From contig JADDOH010007956.1 in NCBI GenBank assembly GCA_016648135.1, positions 58,850 to 122,849 of the forward strand: a DNA stretch of 64,000 nucleotides, given 5' to 3'. Position 1 is the first letter of the stretch. Every line of letters begins with the position of its first letter. Source of the DNA: Agrypnia vestita (lineage: Eukaryota > Arthropoda > Insecta > Trichoptera > Phryganeidae). The notes under the pieces were generated by a model that was given only the letters and a program-made list of their open reading frames with translations, was not told the DNA's origin and searched no databases. A program made the translations under genes and the position numbers. Positions 49,801-61,226 of this stretch are shown here, piece after piece.

Positions 49801-50272
49801 TACGCAAACCTTACCACACAACCTCAACACTGTGTAAAGTCTCAAAGTATTCTTTAGTGGCCTCCAAACGTTGGATATCATCTACCAGGTGGCTGAGTTT
49901 CTCGGTAATGGGTTGCAATTTTTCAATGAACTCTTCATTTTGTTCGCAGGCCAGAATAGCCTTTTCTCTGAACCCTTTAATTTTCTCTGACGCAGTTTCG
50001 GCTCTCGCTATTGCGGCAGAAATTTTTGATGGTACTTCACAGTTGGCCAACGACAGCTAGAATTCATTAAATAACTCTATAATATAAAAAATCTTTTAAA
50101 TATGTAGCACAAATCTTGTAGTTCTACTTACAGACTTTTCCAATTCATCTTTTTTTAGTAATAACTGTGATCTTATTTCATGAACCTTATCAATATCTTT
50201 AAGATCAGTGCCTAAACTTAAATTCAGTTCATAAATAACGTTTTTCTTCCTTTCGTCGTTAATTTTATTCAT
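34822..50272 (-). CDS. Rint1: RINT1 / Tip20 homologue (Dsl1/NRZ tether subunit), complete
   Basis: Fourteen exons on the minus strand: 50272-50132, 50056-49815, 48957-48802, 47786-47608, 46654-46443, 44411-44171, 43238-43067, 41935-41731, 41494-41365, 40950-40823, 39593-39442, 37684-37507, 36351-36230, 35035-34822. All introns are GT-AG and phases agree; 2472 nt encode 823 residues plus TAG, near the ~790 usual for RINT1. RINT1 with ZW10 and NAG tethers COPI vesicles at the ER and is linked to checkpoint and centrosome control. Exon 2 (residues 48-128) is a coiled-coil-like N-terminal helix region. The RINT1/TIP20 domain covers about residues 240-750 (FHFSGNRRTNRLDRPEWF, ERELRTLVGE, RLQFLELQIELCEELRVRLT, QQFQFDMTRNLMPIF). 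The start is the only Met before the conserved region. Introns carry several transposons. Identity is confident. Confidence 0.95.
35299..35939. mobile_element. piggyBac-like MITE (TTAA target duplication)
   Basis: This 641-bp element has ends CGGTCGTGTGCCGG and CCGGCACACGACCG just inside TTAA at 35295-35298 and 35940-35943. TTAA duplication with short TIRs is specific to the piggyBac superfamily. Only short AT-rich open frames are inside, so it is non-autonomous. It sits in the last RINT1 intron. Confidence 0.8.
36440..36580. repeat. Dispersed repeat copy in RINT1 intron 12
   Basis: Contains TTGGCTTAAGTGATCACTCT and ACACAACGCAACATTCACCAA blocks shared with copies near 9979-10720 and 34075-34270; a leading CTCACAGAGACGAAGCTAT segment is inverted relative to 34165-34200. 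Confidence 0.6.
36645..36850. mobile_element. MITE-like inverted repeat in RINT1 intron 12
   Basis: Left TATTTTAACCGGT and right ACCGGTTAAAATA are inverted copies. They continue inward to a pair of GATTTRTATCTGATT blocks in opposite orientation. It spans about 200 bp and has no coding capacity. Confidence 0.65.
36851..37310. other. Unassigned intronic sequence with GC-richer patches
   Basis: Part of RINT1 intron 12. A 122-codon minus-strand frame (37137-36769) crosses into the neighbouring MITE and has no recognised motif, so it is not called as a gene. Confidence 0.4.
38866..39309. repeat. 111-bp tandem repeat x 4 in RINT1 intron 11
   Basis: Copies start GCAAGACTACAACTTACAG at 38866, 38977, 39088 and 39199, an exact 111-bp period. 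They differ at only a few sites (for example TTTTAAGG versus TTTCCAGG), implying recent expansion. The array ends about 130 bp from the donor side of exon 39442-39593. Confidence 0.93.
42355..42466. repeat. 112-bp near-perfect palindrome in RINT1 intron 7
   Basis: The dyad axis is between 42410 and 42411 (AGGGTA|TACCCT). The two 56-nt arms pair with a single mismatch (42403/42418) and have no spacer. Arm sequence includes AACTTTGTTTACACCAC, related to the interrupted palindrome at 8449-8690. As intronic RNA it would fold into one long hairpin. Confidence 0.95.
45039..46307 (-). mobile_element. pogo-like DNA transposon remnant in RINT1 intron 5
   Basis: The left end GGGGCAGTTGGAGTACAATGG and right end (reverse complement) AGGACAGTGAGGGTACAATGG, each followed by AA, are imperfect TIRs. 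TA flanks both ends (45037-45038, 46308-46309). The CAGT plus TA pattern suggests the pogo branch of Tc1/mariner. A minus-strand frame, 45645-45376, encodes a short segment (KFSQKQIKYFVGEL, then YMRRS) like the basic C-terminal extension of insect pogo/tigger-type ORFs. The DDE catalytic part is absent. It carries a 157-bp triplication. Confidence 0.6.
45681..46150. repeat. 157-bp tandem repeat x 3 inside the pogo-like element
   Basis: The motif TACTGCTATTATAATTTTTC recurs at 45717, 45874 and 46031, an exact 157-bp period. Flanking sequence is nearly identical (GCAAAAGCGGAAGTTCTCC, TCTGTTATCGCAGACTGGGG). The first copy is truncated at its left side. Confidence 0.93.
47150..47270 (-). repeat. 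Dispersed repeat copy in RINT1 intron 4
   Basis: The reverse complement contains GTTGTAATTCCAGCAAATTA and GGACATTCAAAATTAG, matching 33110-33175 on the plus strand. A GGGGGGGCAGCC patch is included. The family is unknown (SINE or MITE). Confidence 0.5.
47855..48340. mobile_element. Foldback MITE, copy C, in RINT1 intron 3
   Basis: Long inverted arms meet near CAATTCCAATTGGAA (about 48080). Outward blocks are those of copy A (TTTTCGACTCATAATCAAG, GATATTAGG, TTATTAATGTTTTCCA). It is more diverged than copy A, and its extreme TACAGGG ends are eroded. Confidence 0.8.
48575..48775. repeat. Diverged ~105-bp tandem duplication in RINT1 intron 3
   Basis: CCAATTTCTTCTG occurs at 48579 and 48684, and each is followed by a TTGAAT.TATGAATACTTTG.ATGCCTTG block. 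Copies have diverged. The second ends close to the donor of exon 48957-48802. Confidence 0.8.
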
Positions 50273-50576
50273 TTTTAAGTAATTTGGTAATCAATAAAAG
50301 CACACGACAATTATGCATAAAGTATTTTTAAATATAACAATAATAAAAGATATACATAATCAATGCATTCATATGATTTTTATTTAAAATTAATAATCGA
50401 ACCAATAATGTAACCTATTTTCAATGACATAAAGTTGACACATTACAACCATAGATAAATATATTGAATTATTTATTATTATAACCATAGATTATTGTAA
50501 CTGACAGCAAACATAAGTCCTACTACTTTATAACGTACGTAAGTACTGCTTCTTTATTCTCGACAGCCCAAAAAAA

Positions 50577-50766
50577 TTGCAAAAAGATGAATTGGTTATT
50601 TCGCTCTATTCTTGTCACAACGACATTGTTATACAACAACGCGGCAAAGGTAGGGTACCATACGATGATATAGATAAAGTAAAGCAGGCAGTAAGACAGT
50701 TGAAAAATAATAAATCCCTTGAATCAGACGAGCTGGTGGAGTGTCAACCTAATACTTGCGTAACCT
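50577..50766 (+). pseudogene. LINE reverse-transcriptase N-terminal fragment
   Basis: The plus frame reads DDIDKVKQAVRQLKNNKSLE, then SDELVE, the (E/D)V..AI..LKNNKSPGSDG block that opens the RT domain of many LINEs. It breaks exactly where the LTR element starts at 50767. It lies about 300 bp upstream of the RINT1 start codon. Confidence 0.55.
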
Positions 50767-51828
50767 TGATGTACCGGAATATGACGCGAACCAGGTTATT
50801 AATTTTGTCCTAGGGCAATACCGAAATCAAAGCGCCCATGTTTCGAAGATCACGCGCCATGTGGTCACAGCCCCGGCATGTTCGATCTTTTGTTCGAGGA
50901 CGAAATATGTGACCTATTGTTCGAAAAAATAACATTGCGACGGACGATCGTCTTAGGGTAGCCCGCCATAAAACATATGAAACAATGAATTAGAAAGTTA
51001 GGGTTGCCGAGGGCGTTGGGTATCGCCGAAGACATTAATAGTGCACGGCCTTTTGTTAGGATGGACAATACGTTCGCAACCTTTTGTTCTTAAGTAACAT
51101 CTTGGAAGGGTAAAAACGGTAAACCTTTTCTTGCAGCGGGACGTATATCTCTAACCCCGATTAAACAATAGAAAGAACATCTTGGCCAAATGCGAACACA
51201 TGGGACAACGGTTTAGAAAGCTGCGTTTGTTAGAGAAGTCGCCATTGTTTTGGGAAAGACATTTTTTTTTAGAAAAACAAGATAATAATTCCGAAAGTCG
51301 TCGCAGTAAACTTACTATTGTCCTCGACAGACAATAGAGATGTTTTAGAAAGCGCTGACATACCGATCCGCCACATGGCGACGCTATCCGCGGGATGTAG
51401 GATCGTATAAAAAAATCATATTATTAATATAAGGGCGCGAAGATCCCGCAACGCACGACCAGGCGGTCATTATCAATAAAGATAACAGGGGTCAATCAAT
51501 TAAGAAGGTAGAGGCCGAATTAGAAATTGAGGCAAAGTGGTGAATCATAATATCAATGTAATATGTACCTAATTAATGAGCAACTGATATGTTTAATTTA
51601 AGTAAGGTAATGAGAGTTTAGATAACCCAGGCCACCTCTGCAGGTGGATGTTACTCGTTTTATATGTAGTTTTCTCATTTATTCTGTATTCTATTGTTAA
51701 GTATCGAAATGAACGGGACATTGCAATTTGAAATAATAACGAGGTCATCCCGAATTAATCTAACTTGGAGCAAATAATAAAAAATGTATTGATAGTGACA
51801 AAAGGAAAAAAAAACTTGATTGTATTAT

Positions 51829-51830
51829 AT

Positions 51831-51865
<35 letters not shown>

Positions 51866-53372
51866 TTTGTTTACGCCCATTAGGCTTTTACATAAAGAGT
51901 ATAAAATAAATTTCAAAAAGCACATACATTAAAAGTTTCAGGAATAGCACCAAATCATGAGTATAAAATTAAAAATGTAGAGTAGGTAACGAGCAGCAAT
52001 GCGTATAGGCTATTACATAAAAAAATATATCATAAAATTAAAAAGAACATACATTAAACAATATAAATTACAAGTAGCAAATTATTAAAAGTACCAGGAA
52101 TAGCACCAAAACATGTGTACAGAAATTAAAAATATAAAGTACAAAGCGGCAATGTGTACGAAAAATATATATTACCCACCATTACATATTAACAGCTGAA
52201 GTCAGTAACGAAGCAGTATTGCCTCTTTAAGTGTGAACTTTACTTTCTCCAGACTGTCGACGAAAATGTCAATCATGCAACCATATTCATTACAAGTTCC
52301 CAATATTCTGTGTATCACAGAATTTGATTGATAGTTAGTATTGCAAGTGTTGCGATGGAATGTGACAATTTGTCGCGTTCTATGTGTGGAAGGGATATTA
52401 TATTCGATACATGCCACAAGGTCAGGGCTGTCCAACATATTGTTTACAATTTTGTAAAGAAGAACTATATCATAAATTTTTCTTCTATCATATAATGTGA
52501 GTAAATTTAGTCTCTTCAATATGTAATTGTATTCTATGTTTTGTATTGGTATGCTTAACTTGTAGTTAATGTATTTGAGAAATTTGCGTTGGACACGCTC
52601 AATACTGTCTATATGCCCATTATAATATGGAGACCAAACTGATGAGCAATATTCTAATTGGCTCCGGACAAGAGACATGTATAACATTTTAATACTTTCA
52701 ATTGATTGAAATGGGCGTGATGTCCTTAAAATAAATCCCAGCAATTTTAGAGACTTACAAGTTATCGCATTAATATGATTAGTAAAAGTAAGTTTCGAGT
52801 CGAATAATACCCCTAAGTCTCGAATACAGTCAACATTTTCTAGTTTGGTGTTACATAGAGAGTATTCAAAATTTATTTTTGATTTTAATCTAGTAAATGA
52901 TATAATTTTGCATTTATTTAAATTTAAGTACAATTTATTCGTTTCACACCATACTGAAAGAGAATTTAGGTTTTGCTGTAATATGTTGCAGTCATAAATG
53001 TTGGTTACTGATTTAAATATTTTTAGATCATCTGCAAACAGCAAATATTCAATGTCATTAAATATTGTTGAAATGTCATTCACAAATAGTAGAAATAGTA
53101 TTGGTCCAAGATGCGATCCCTGTGGTACACCACTAGTAGCATGGAAACATTCTGATACATATGAATATATTTTTACCCTTTGCCTTCTTTCACTCAGATA
53201 GCTCGTTAACCAAGAAAGTATTTGTCCACCAAATCCTATTTTTCCCAATTTGGCAATTAATAAAGCATGTGAGACTTTGTCAAACGCCTTACTGAAGTCC
53301 GTGTAAACTGAATCTACTTGAGTTTTATTAACAAAAGATTTAATAATGTAATTTTCATACAAAACTAAATTT
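51829..53372 (-). mobile_element. 5'-truncated Jockey/CR1-group LINE nested in the 5' LTR
   Basis: The empty site is visible in the 3' LTR near 59113-59122, so the boundaries are read by comparison. Minus-strand RT motifs are intact: YTDFSKAFDKVSH, SGVPQGSHLGPILFLLFVND, LLFADDLKIF (FADD catalytic box), then NLNKCKIISF, DLGVLFDSKLTF and a C-terminal region ending at a stop at 52202. The frame is open for about 390 codons of the element. Its endonuclease and ORF1 are missing. The 3' end carries an AAAT tail, seen as ATTT repeats at about 51828-51868. Confidence 0.92.
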
Positions 53373-54584
53373 GTTTGTATTATTATGTTTGATATTGATG
53401 TAATATATAATATATAACGTGATAGAATATTATCTCGTGAAAAAATGTAACACGGTTGAAGAGATATAAGATTCCGACTTTTTAGTCTTTTGAAATCTGT
53501 CTGCAGAATGAATTTTAGCACACGGGGTGGTAACAAAATAGTTTAATTAATTGCAAATAAGTAAATGCCGTGTTGGAATAAACATTAATATTACTTTAGA
53601 TCGAGGCTTTCATGTCTTATGTTTTCATGTATTACACCTAGTTGAATAATGTTAATTTGTGAGTTTTAATTATTTTTAAGAATAATGTTAATTTGTCATT
53701 AGTTATTCAAGCTCCCAATATTGTGTTTTTTTTTTTATACAAATTGTAGGTTGTAGGTATATAACCTATCTGTAAACATGCAATTATTGTTTTGATTACT
53801 CGTTTAAGCAATATAATTTGTCGGTCTATTTTTAAAATAGTTGTTTTAATCTAGTAATAATAAAGCTCAAAATAATTCTTGTTTGGAAAATTTTCAATTG
53901 TCTGCCGGGTGGAATGTGGCTTATATAATTTTTTAGTGTTCTCTATTTTTATTCTTTTCCTATATTCTTATACCAGGGGTGGAAGAAAGCTGATTTGATA
54001 AGATAATGATTAGTATAATGAAAGTCCTAAAAAAAATGTTTTGCATTCAATCCAGCTTACATATTGAAGTAAGAATTTTCATTATTAAGGTGTAAATAAT
54101 GTTACATTAATTAATTTACGCCAAGTTTTCTTAATTTTTCTTCTAGTAATAAGGTTTAACATAATTTCTTGAAAAAAAAAATGTTTATCGAATTTGATTA
54201 TGTTAGTATATGTAAGCATTCCTTTCGGGAAAGTGGCGTAAATGCAAATTCATGTACTTTGTAATCCCCAAAAGAAATTACAAAGATTTATACAGAACAT
54301 TAACATTAGGGGACCCGCTTGAAGCATGTATCCCATGTAAATAAGTTTTTATGTTAATTGATTCACTAAGAAATGCCACGATGTCTGTATAATTTTAGCC
54401 CTTTGTTTTGTATCTCTATGTCACATATTGACAATTATGTTTGGTCCAACTAAGAAGTACGATAGCTTGTTTTATTTGAGCTAAAATTAAAAATAAAACT
54501 AAGTATCAAGTACATGTTGTCATTGTTAAGGAAAAAAAAATTAAAAAGAAAAAGAAAGGAAGAGGATATGCGGAGTGGTAAATT

Positions 54585-54700
54585 TTAAATGTAAATGATA
54601 AGGATTGACCTGTAATAATGTAATGTATAAATAACGTTGAATCAATGTTAATGATAAGGATTGACCTATAACGATGTAATGTATAAATAACGTTAAATAT
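54585..54700. repeat. 56-bp U3 repeat, two copies (5' LTR)
   Basis: Two units with AATGATAAGGATTGACCT and a TGTATAAATAACGTT box. The corresponding site in the 3' LTR has four units. Confidence 0.85.
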
Positions 54701-55263
54701 TGAGAGGACTACTGTAAGATTGATATTGTAATGCATACTTAAGGAATTTTACTGTGATCTAATGAAACCCTGCGTCAATCCCATGTAATTAGTCAATAAT
54801 GGTAGAAATAACTGGTCGATAAAAATATGTCTGGCGTGTCGATTTAATTAAGTATGTATATGTAAGCAGTTTTATTTTTGGGTAATAAGTGTTGATGCGA
54901 ATTTGTGTTTTCAATTTTCCGCCTTTGCCAATTTGTACTGTAATATTTTCCTTAAGTTTAATTCATTTTGCAATGTTTTTTTTGGTGACGGGATAGGGAT
55001 ATGAACAGTGAACAAAGCGTTCGTGAAATAACAAAGTGTTTAGGCCTACATACCAGAAAAGCATCGAGATTAGCCGCAAACTGGGAGAACAATAGGGGGC
55101 GGAACGGAGGCAACATTGGGTTCAGTAACCAATAGCGTCAATCGGGACCTGGAGAGACGAATGGACGACGGGGGCAGACATCAAAGGAGCCAATCGGCGG
55201 AAGACCAACTGGAGGCTTCCCCTCGACTCCCCGCGACCACACCCTGGGTCGCCGGAGAGAGAA

Positions 55264-55297
55264 TATAAGGCGAAACCAGCCGCCAAGAAGGCAGTCG
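55264..55297 (+). promoter_or_regulatory. 5' LTR core promoter (TATA + initiator)
   Basis: TATAAGG at 55264-55270 and an initiator-like CAGTCGAG with its A at 55293 are 29 bp apart, the standard spacing. A GC-rich leader follows. Confidence 0.65.
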
Positions 55298-56130
55298 AGT
55301 TGAGGAGTTGAGTTGAGTGTGGAGAAGCTAGAGATTCTAGCGGTGCCCGTAAAAACAGCATCGCCGATCACTCTAGCAACTCCTGGAGGAGCGAAAGCGC
55401 GAACGGCAACAACCGCCATTCGCCACCGAGTGCTGTGACGCACCGCCGCAAACGCCTAAGTATCAGTGCCGCCGCGACGCCGCAGTGTACCACCGCGACG
55501 GAGGACCGACGCGCTGCCGACGACCGTCACGACGCCGACGTCAGAAGCCGCCGACGTAGCCTGCACAGTCAGAGGACGACGCCGACGCCAGAAGCCGCCG
55601 CCCACCACGAAGCAGCACGAAGAAGACACCTGCCGAACTCTCCGAAACAGGTTACCCCGATCTAAAGACTTTTTCTCCGCCCACCTGGTTCTACCGAAGT
55701 GTTAATTTAATCTCGTCACCATCCATTTTAGCAGTAAGATCAGATTTTTTATGTGTTTTGTCTTTTTTCTTTCTTTGTTTATAATTTTGTCCTCTCCCTC
55801 TAAATTAGGGTTCATGTAATTTTTAAATTAGTAACCACTTTGCTGCGTCGTATGTAAGTTAAAATTAATGTTTCATGTAAATTAATTTGCTACAGTGCCC
55901 AATATAGAAACTTGTAAAATTGTTTCGATTTTATTATTTTTATATCCCTTCACCCGCCTCGAGATATCAGTGTCCTAGTCAGTCACCTGACGTTTTGATT
56001 GTACCTAGGGGAGGGCGTAACCGCCGGCATACGTAGATCTGAGATCTCCCGGCCGGTTTACCACACCGTGATTTTAATATCACCCTCTGACCCCTCAGAC
56101 TTACCCTACCCCCCCTACTCCGGTATATCA

Positions 56131-58055
56131 AGTGGCGCTTCCAACGCGGGGCTCGTGCGTATAACGCACGCCGGGAAAAGGCTTCTCTGGCGGATTCCAC
56201 CCTGAGATTTAGATTAAAGACACTGATATCTAGCGAGTGAAACGAGGGATAATAGAATCGAGCTAATCGGTTGGTACTTTAACCTTAAAGTACCTGGCGC
56301 CCACAGAACTAAGTAATCGAGCCTAATAATTTACCCGGTCGGTACCATATGATAAACTTGTGTGTGACGAATCGTGCACCTAACCATGGGGTTCCGTAAA
56401 GAAATAAAATCGTGCGCGGAAAGGGAACAATTTCGCCAACCGCCACAAGTAGGAATATGTTACTATGTAATTTTCCTGCAGACGATTTTTGTCGCGATAA
56501 GGCTCGCGGCGCGAGTAGAACCGCGGATTTCACGAAGGGCGGATAGCGTTGTACAGTCGGCGAATCTTTTCGCGGTTTTGATATGTCCGGGGAGACAACC
56601 GGATACCAAAATATTATTTTATCGGGGCACCAAAATAAAGACATTATAGTAAGAATAGATTTAAATTAAAGTACGGACGATTACAACAGCAGTTCTTTTC
56701 CCGGAAACACTTCTAATTTTTCCTCGTTTATATAAGTTAGAATTAAGTGGAGATATTAGAAATTAGTTAACACGTAAGAATAAAATATATTCCGATAGAT
56801 TAACAAGATGACAGCGGCGTGCCGACAGTCAAACCATTCTGGTTTCGTCCCAGACAATGGGAGCCGAGAGAGGTCGTTTTATGATGCACTCGAGCTAGGA
56901 ATAATAAATAGCGGGTCAACGGCCCCAGGCGCCGATAATCCCCATAACACCCCATTGTTACTTAATTAGGAGGGGCCGACCGAGTACTTCAAAAATGTAT
57001 ATTTAGGTCGAGTTTACGGTCGCTGACGATAATGAGTTTAGTGTAGGTCCTAATGTGCCCACTCATTGAGGACAACTGGTAATGTTTTACTGCCTCTGGG
57101 TGAATAATAATTGTAGTCGTAGTAAGAAAGGGAGATTCAGAGTGTTTTTTTCTCTCTCGTTATCGTACACTTGAATATAGAGTAGGCACCACTTTCTATT
57201 TTACCGTTTTTTATTTTATCCGTCGTTTAAGATTTACTATCGGACCGGAAGTGGGTTAAGTACCAAGCGATGCGTAGTTCGGAATTCGCGATAAATAGGA
57301 TACGAGGCGGCCGAGGCGACGATGTAGGCATTATTTGTTTTTTTAAATATTCATAATTCTCTTTGTTCAAAACCGGTCTCAGTGCGAGGCGCGTTAGTGC
57401 GGCGTGTGTTTCCTCGTATGTGTTGTGGCACCGGAATATGCAGCGGGCGTAGAACAGAGTCCAGCAAGGCTAGAGCGCTGAATGCGGACGCAGGGATGAC
57501 GAGGTAGGACGAAGCGAGACGAGCGTGAGACGACGGAGGACCCAGGCAGCGGTCACGAGCACGGTTCCATCATCGGCAGGGCGCCGATATGGATGCATAA
57601 GGGGGAGACGACGAAGGAAACCGCCGGAGCACAAGGGCGTGTTAGGCGAGGAAGGACCCGAAAGGGGGGTCGCGGGCGCGGACCCCATCGTCGGCAGAGC
57701 GCCGACATGGACCCGCCGGGGTGAAGTGAGGAAAAGAGCGAGGAGGGCTGCATAGGAAAACGCACACATACACACACGCACGCACGCAAGTAATAACCGG
57801 AAGGGAGATGAGTGACACCGGAAGCCAGAAGGCTGGAGATTTTTTTCCGTTTTCCCTGTTCCCCAATATAGTTTGATAACCCCTAGGTCAGGAGTCAGTC
57901 CGAGATATTTTTTTTGTTTTGTCGCCTTGGCTCTTCGCGCGGAACGATAGGTTAGGTCGCTGGGCTAATGCTGAAGAGGGAGTGCTAGCGACCACCAAAC
58001 GCACATCAGGTGGCCTAATAATAACCGGTTCGCGTCAACTCGGGGGGGTGCGTGT
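56131..58055 (+). other. Internal region of the LTR element, non-coding
   Basis: Starts with the PBS-like TGGCGCTTCCAACGCGGGG at 56133. It is GC-richer than host introns, and 57480-57760 is purine-rich on the plus strand. The longest frames are ~110 codons on either strand, with no retroviral-type motif. It ends with a CGGGGGGGTGCG run at about 58040-58052, a degenerate PPT candidate. Coding sequence has evidently been lost or replaced. Confidence 0.6.
56133..56151 (+). other. Primer-binding-site-like sequence
   Basis: TGGCGCTTCCAACGCGGGG lies two bases after the LTR terminal CA. It resembles TGGCGCCC-type tRNA primer sites of long-LTR Ty3/gypsy elements, with an internal variation. The priming tRNA was not determined. 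Confidence 0.55.
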
Positions 58056-60366
58056 TGATGTACCGGAATATGACGCGAACCAGGTTATTAATTTTGTCCT
58101 AGGGCAATACCGAAATCAAAGCGCCCATGTTTCGAAGATCACGCGCCATGTGGTCACAGCCCCGGCATGTTCGATCTTTTGTTCGAGGACGAAATATGTG
58201 ACCTATTGTTCGAAAAAATAACATTGCGACGGACGATCGTCTTAGGGTAGCCCGCCATAAAACATATGAAACAATGAATTAGAAAGTTAGGGTTGCCGAG
58301 GGCGTTGGGTATCGCCGAAGACATTAATAGTGCACGGCCTTTTGTTAGGATGGACAATACGTTCGCAACCTTTTGTTCTTAAGTAACATCTTGGAAGGGT
58401 AAAAACGGTAAACCTTTTCTTGCAGCGGGACGTATATCTCTAACCCCGATTAAACAATAGAAAGAACATCTTGGCCAAATGCGAACACCTGGGACAACGG
58501 TTTAGAAAGCTGCGTTTGTTAGAGAAGTCGCCATTGTTTTGGGAAAGACATTTTTTTTTAGAAAAACAAGATAATAATTCCGAAAGTCGTCGCAGTAAAC
58601 TTACTATTGTCCTCGACAGACAATAGAGATGTTTTAGAAAGCGCTGACATACCGATCCACCACATGGCGACACTATCCGCGAGATGTAGGATCGTATATA
58701 TTTTATTATTAATATAAGGGCGCGAAGATCCCGCAACGCACGACCAGGCGGTCATTATCAATAAAGATAACAGGGGTCAATCAATTAAGAAGGTAGAGGC
58801 CGAATTAGAAATTGAGGCAAAGTGGTGAATCATAATATCAATGTAATATGTACCTAATTAATGAGCAACTGATATGTTTAATTTAAGTAAGGTAATGATA
58901 GTTTAGATAACCCAGGCCACCTCTGCAGGTGGATGTTACTCGTTTTATATGTAGTTTTCTCATTTATTCTGTATTCTATTGTTAAGTACCGAAATGAACG
59001 GGACATTGCAATTTGAAATAATAACGAGATCATCCCGAATTAATCTAACTTGGAGCAAATAATAAAAAATGTATTGATCGTGACAAAAGAAAAAAAAACT
59101 TGATTGTATTATATTGTATTATTATGTTTGATATTGATGTAATATATAATATATAACGTGATAGAATATTATCTCGTGAAAAAATGTAACACGGTTGAAG
59201 AGATATAAGATTCCGACTTTTTAGTCTTTTGAAATCTGTCTGCAGAATGAATTTTAGCACACGGGGTGGTAACAAAATAGTTTAATTAATTGCAAATAAG
59301 TAAATGCCGTGTTGGAATAAACATTAATATTACTTTAGATCGAGGCTTTCATGTCTTATGTTTTCATGTATTACACCTAGTTGAATAATGTTAATTTGTG
59401 AGTTTTAATTATTTTTAAGAATAATGTTAATTTGTCATTAGTTATTCAAGCTCCCAATATTGTGTTTTTTTTTTATACAAATTTGTAGGTTGTAGGTATA
59501 TAACCTATCTGTAAACGTGCAATTATTGTGTTGATTACTCGTTTAAGCAATATAATTTGTCGGTCTATTTTAAAATAGTTGTTTTAATCTAGTAATAATA
59601 AAGCTCAAAATAATTCTTGTTTGGGAAATTTTCGATTGTCTGCCTGGTGAAATGTGGCTTATATAATTTTTTAGTGTTCTCTATTTTTATTCTTTTCTTA
59701 TATTCTTATACCAGGGGTGGAAGAAAGCTGATTTGATAAGATAATGATTAGTATAATGAAAGTCCTAAAAAAAACGTTTTGCATTCAATCCAGCTTACAT
59801 ATTGAAGTAAGAATTTTCATTATTTAGGTGTAAATAATGTTACATTAATCAATTTACGCCAAGTTTTCTTAATTTTTCTTCTAGTAATAAGGTTTAACAT
59901 AATTTCTTAAAAAAAAAAATGTCTATCGAATTTGATTATGTTAGTATATGTAAGCATTCCTCTTGGGCAAGTGGCAAAGAAATTACAAAGACGTATACAG
60001 AACATTAACATTAGGGGACCCGCTTGAAGCATGTATCCCATGTAAATAAGTTTTTATGTTAATTGATTCACTAAGAAATGCCACGATGTCTGTATAATTT
60101 TAGCCCCTTTGTTTTGTATCTCTATGTCACATATTGACAATTATGTTTGGTCCAACTAAGAAGCACGATAGCTTGTTTTGTTTAAGCTAGAATTAAAAAA
60201 TAAAACTGAGTATCAAGTACATTTTGTCATTGTTAAAGAAAAAAGATTAAAAAGAAAACGAAAGGAAGAGAATATGCGGAGTGGTAAATTTTAAATACCG
60301 TCCGATTTATCAAAAAAAAAATAGAAAAATAATAATGATTTTGTGGAGGCATCGAAGATAATCAAT

Positions 60367-60592
60367 GTAGATGATAAGGATCGACCTGTAATGATGTAAT
60401 ATATAAATAGCGTTAAATCAATGTTAATGATAAGGATTGACCTGTAATGATGTAATGTATAAATAGCGTTAAATCAATGTTAATGATAAGGATTGACCTG
60501 TAATGATGTAATGTATAAATAGCGTTAAATCAATGTTAATGATAAGGATTGACCTGTAATGATGTAATGTATAAATAACGTCAAATATTGGG
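60367..60592. repeat. 56-bp U3 repeat, four copies (3' LTR)
   Basis: GATAAGGAT recurs at 60373, 60429, 60485 and 60541, an exact 56-bp period. Each unit carries a TATAAATAGCG-type TATA-like box (the first reads ATATATAAATAG). Copy number is double that in the 5' LTR. Confidence 0.92.
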
Positions 60593-61192
60593 AGGCCTAC
60601 TGTAAGAATCAAACTGACACTTAATAACAAGATTGATATTGTAATGCATACTTAAGGAATTTTACTATGATCTAATGAAACCCTACGTTCAATCCCATGT
60701 AATTAGTCAATAATGGTAGAAATAACTGGTCGATAAAAATATGTCTATCTGGCGTGTCGATTTAATTAAGTATGTATATGTAAGCAGTTTTATTTTTGGG
60801 TAATAAGTGTTGATGCGAATTTGTGTTTTCAATTTTCCGCCTTTGCCAATTTGTACTGTAATATTTTCCTTAAGTTTAATTCATTTTGCAATGTGTTTTG
60901 GTGACGGGATAGGGATATGAACAGTGAACAAAGCGTTCGTGAAATAACAAAGTGTTTAGGCCTACATACCAGAAAAGCATCGAGATTAGCCGCAAACTGG
61001 GAGAACAATAGGGGGCGGAACGGAGGCAACATTGGGTTCAGTAACCAATAGCGTCAATCGGGACCTAGGAGGGATCAAGAGAGACGAATGGACGATATGG
61101 AGGCGGACATCAAAGGAGCCAATCGGCGGAAGACCAACTGGAGGCTTCCCCTCGACTCCCCGCGACCACACCCTGGGTCGCCGGAGAGAGAA

Positions 61193-61226
61193 TATAAGGC
61201 GAAACCAGCCGCCAAGAAGGCAGTCG
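61193..61226 (+). promoter_or_regulatory. 3' LTR core promoter facing MARCHF6
   Basis: TATAAGG at 61193-61199 with the initiator A at 61222, 29 bp downstream, as in the 5' LTR. Transcription would run rightward through U5 toward the MARCHF6 exon. A donor-like AGCA|GTAAGA at 61645 lies within the potential leader. Confidence 0.6.

Larger units (their letters stand above)
50767..56130 (+). repeat. 5' LTR (~3.8 kb without the nested LINE)
   Basis: Aligns with 58056-62035. In the first ~640 bp only about four substitutions are visible by eye; further on there are small indels and a repeat-number difference. U3 runs to about 55292, with R/U5 from the initiator to the TATATCA end. Open frames such as 51068-50865 (minus) occur identically in the other LTR, which reflects recent common origin rather than proof of coding. 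Confidence 0.88.
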
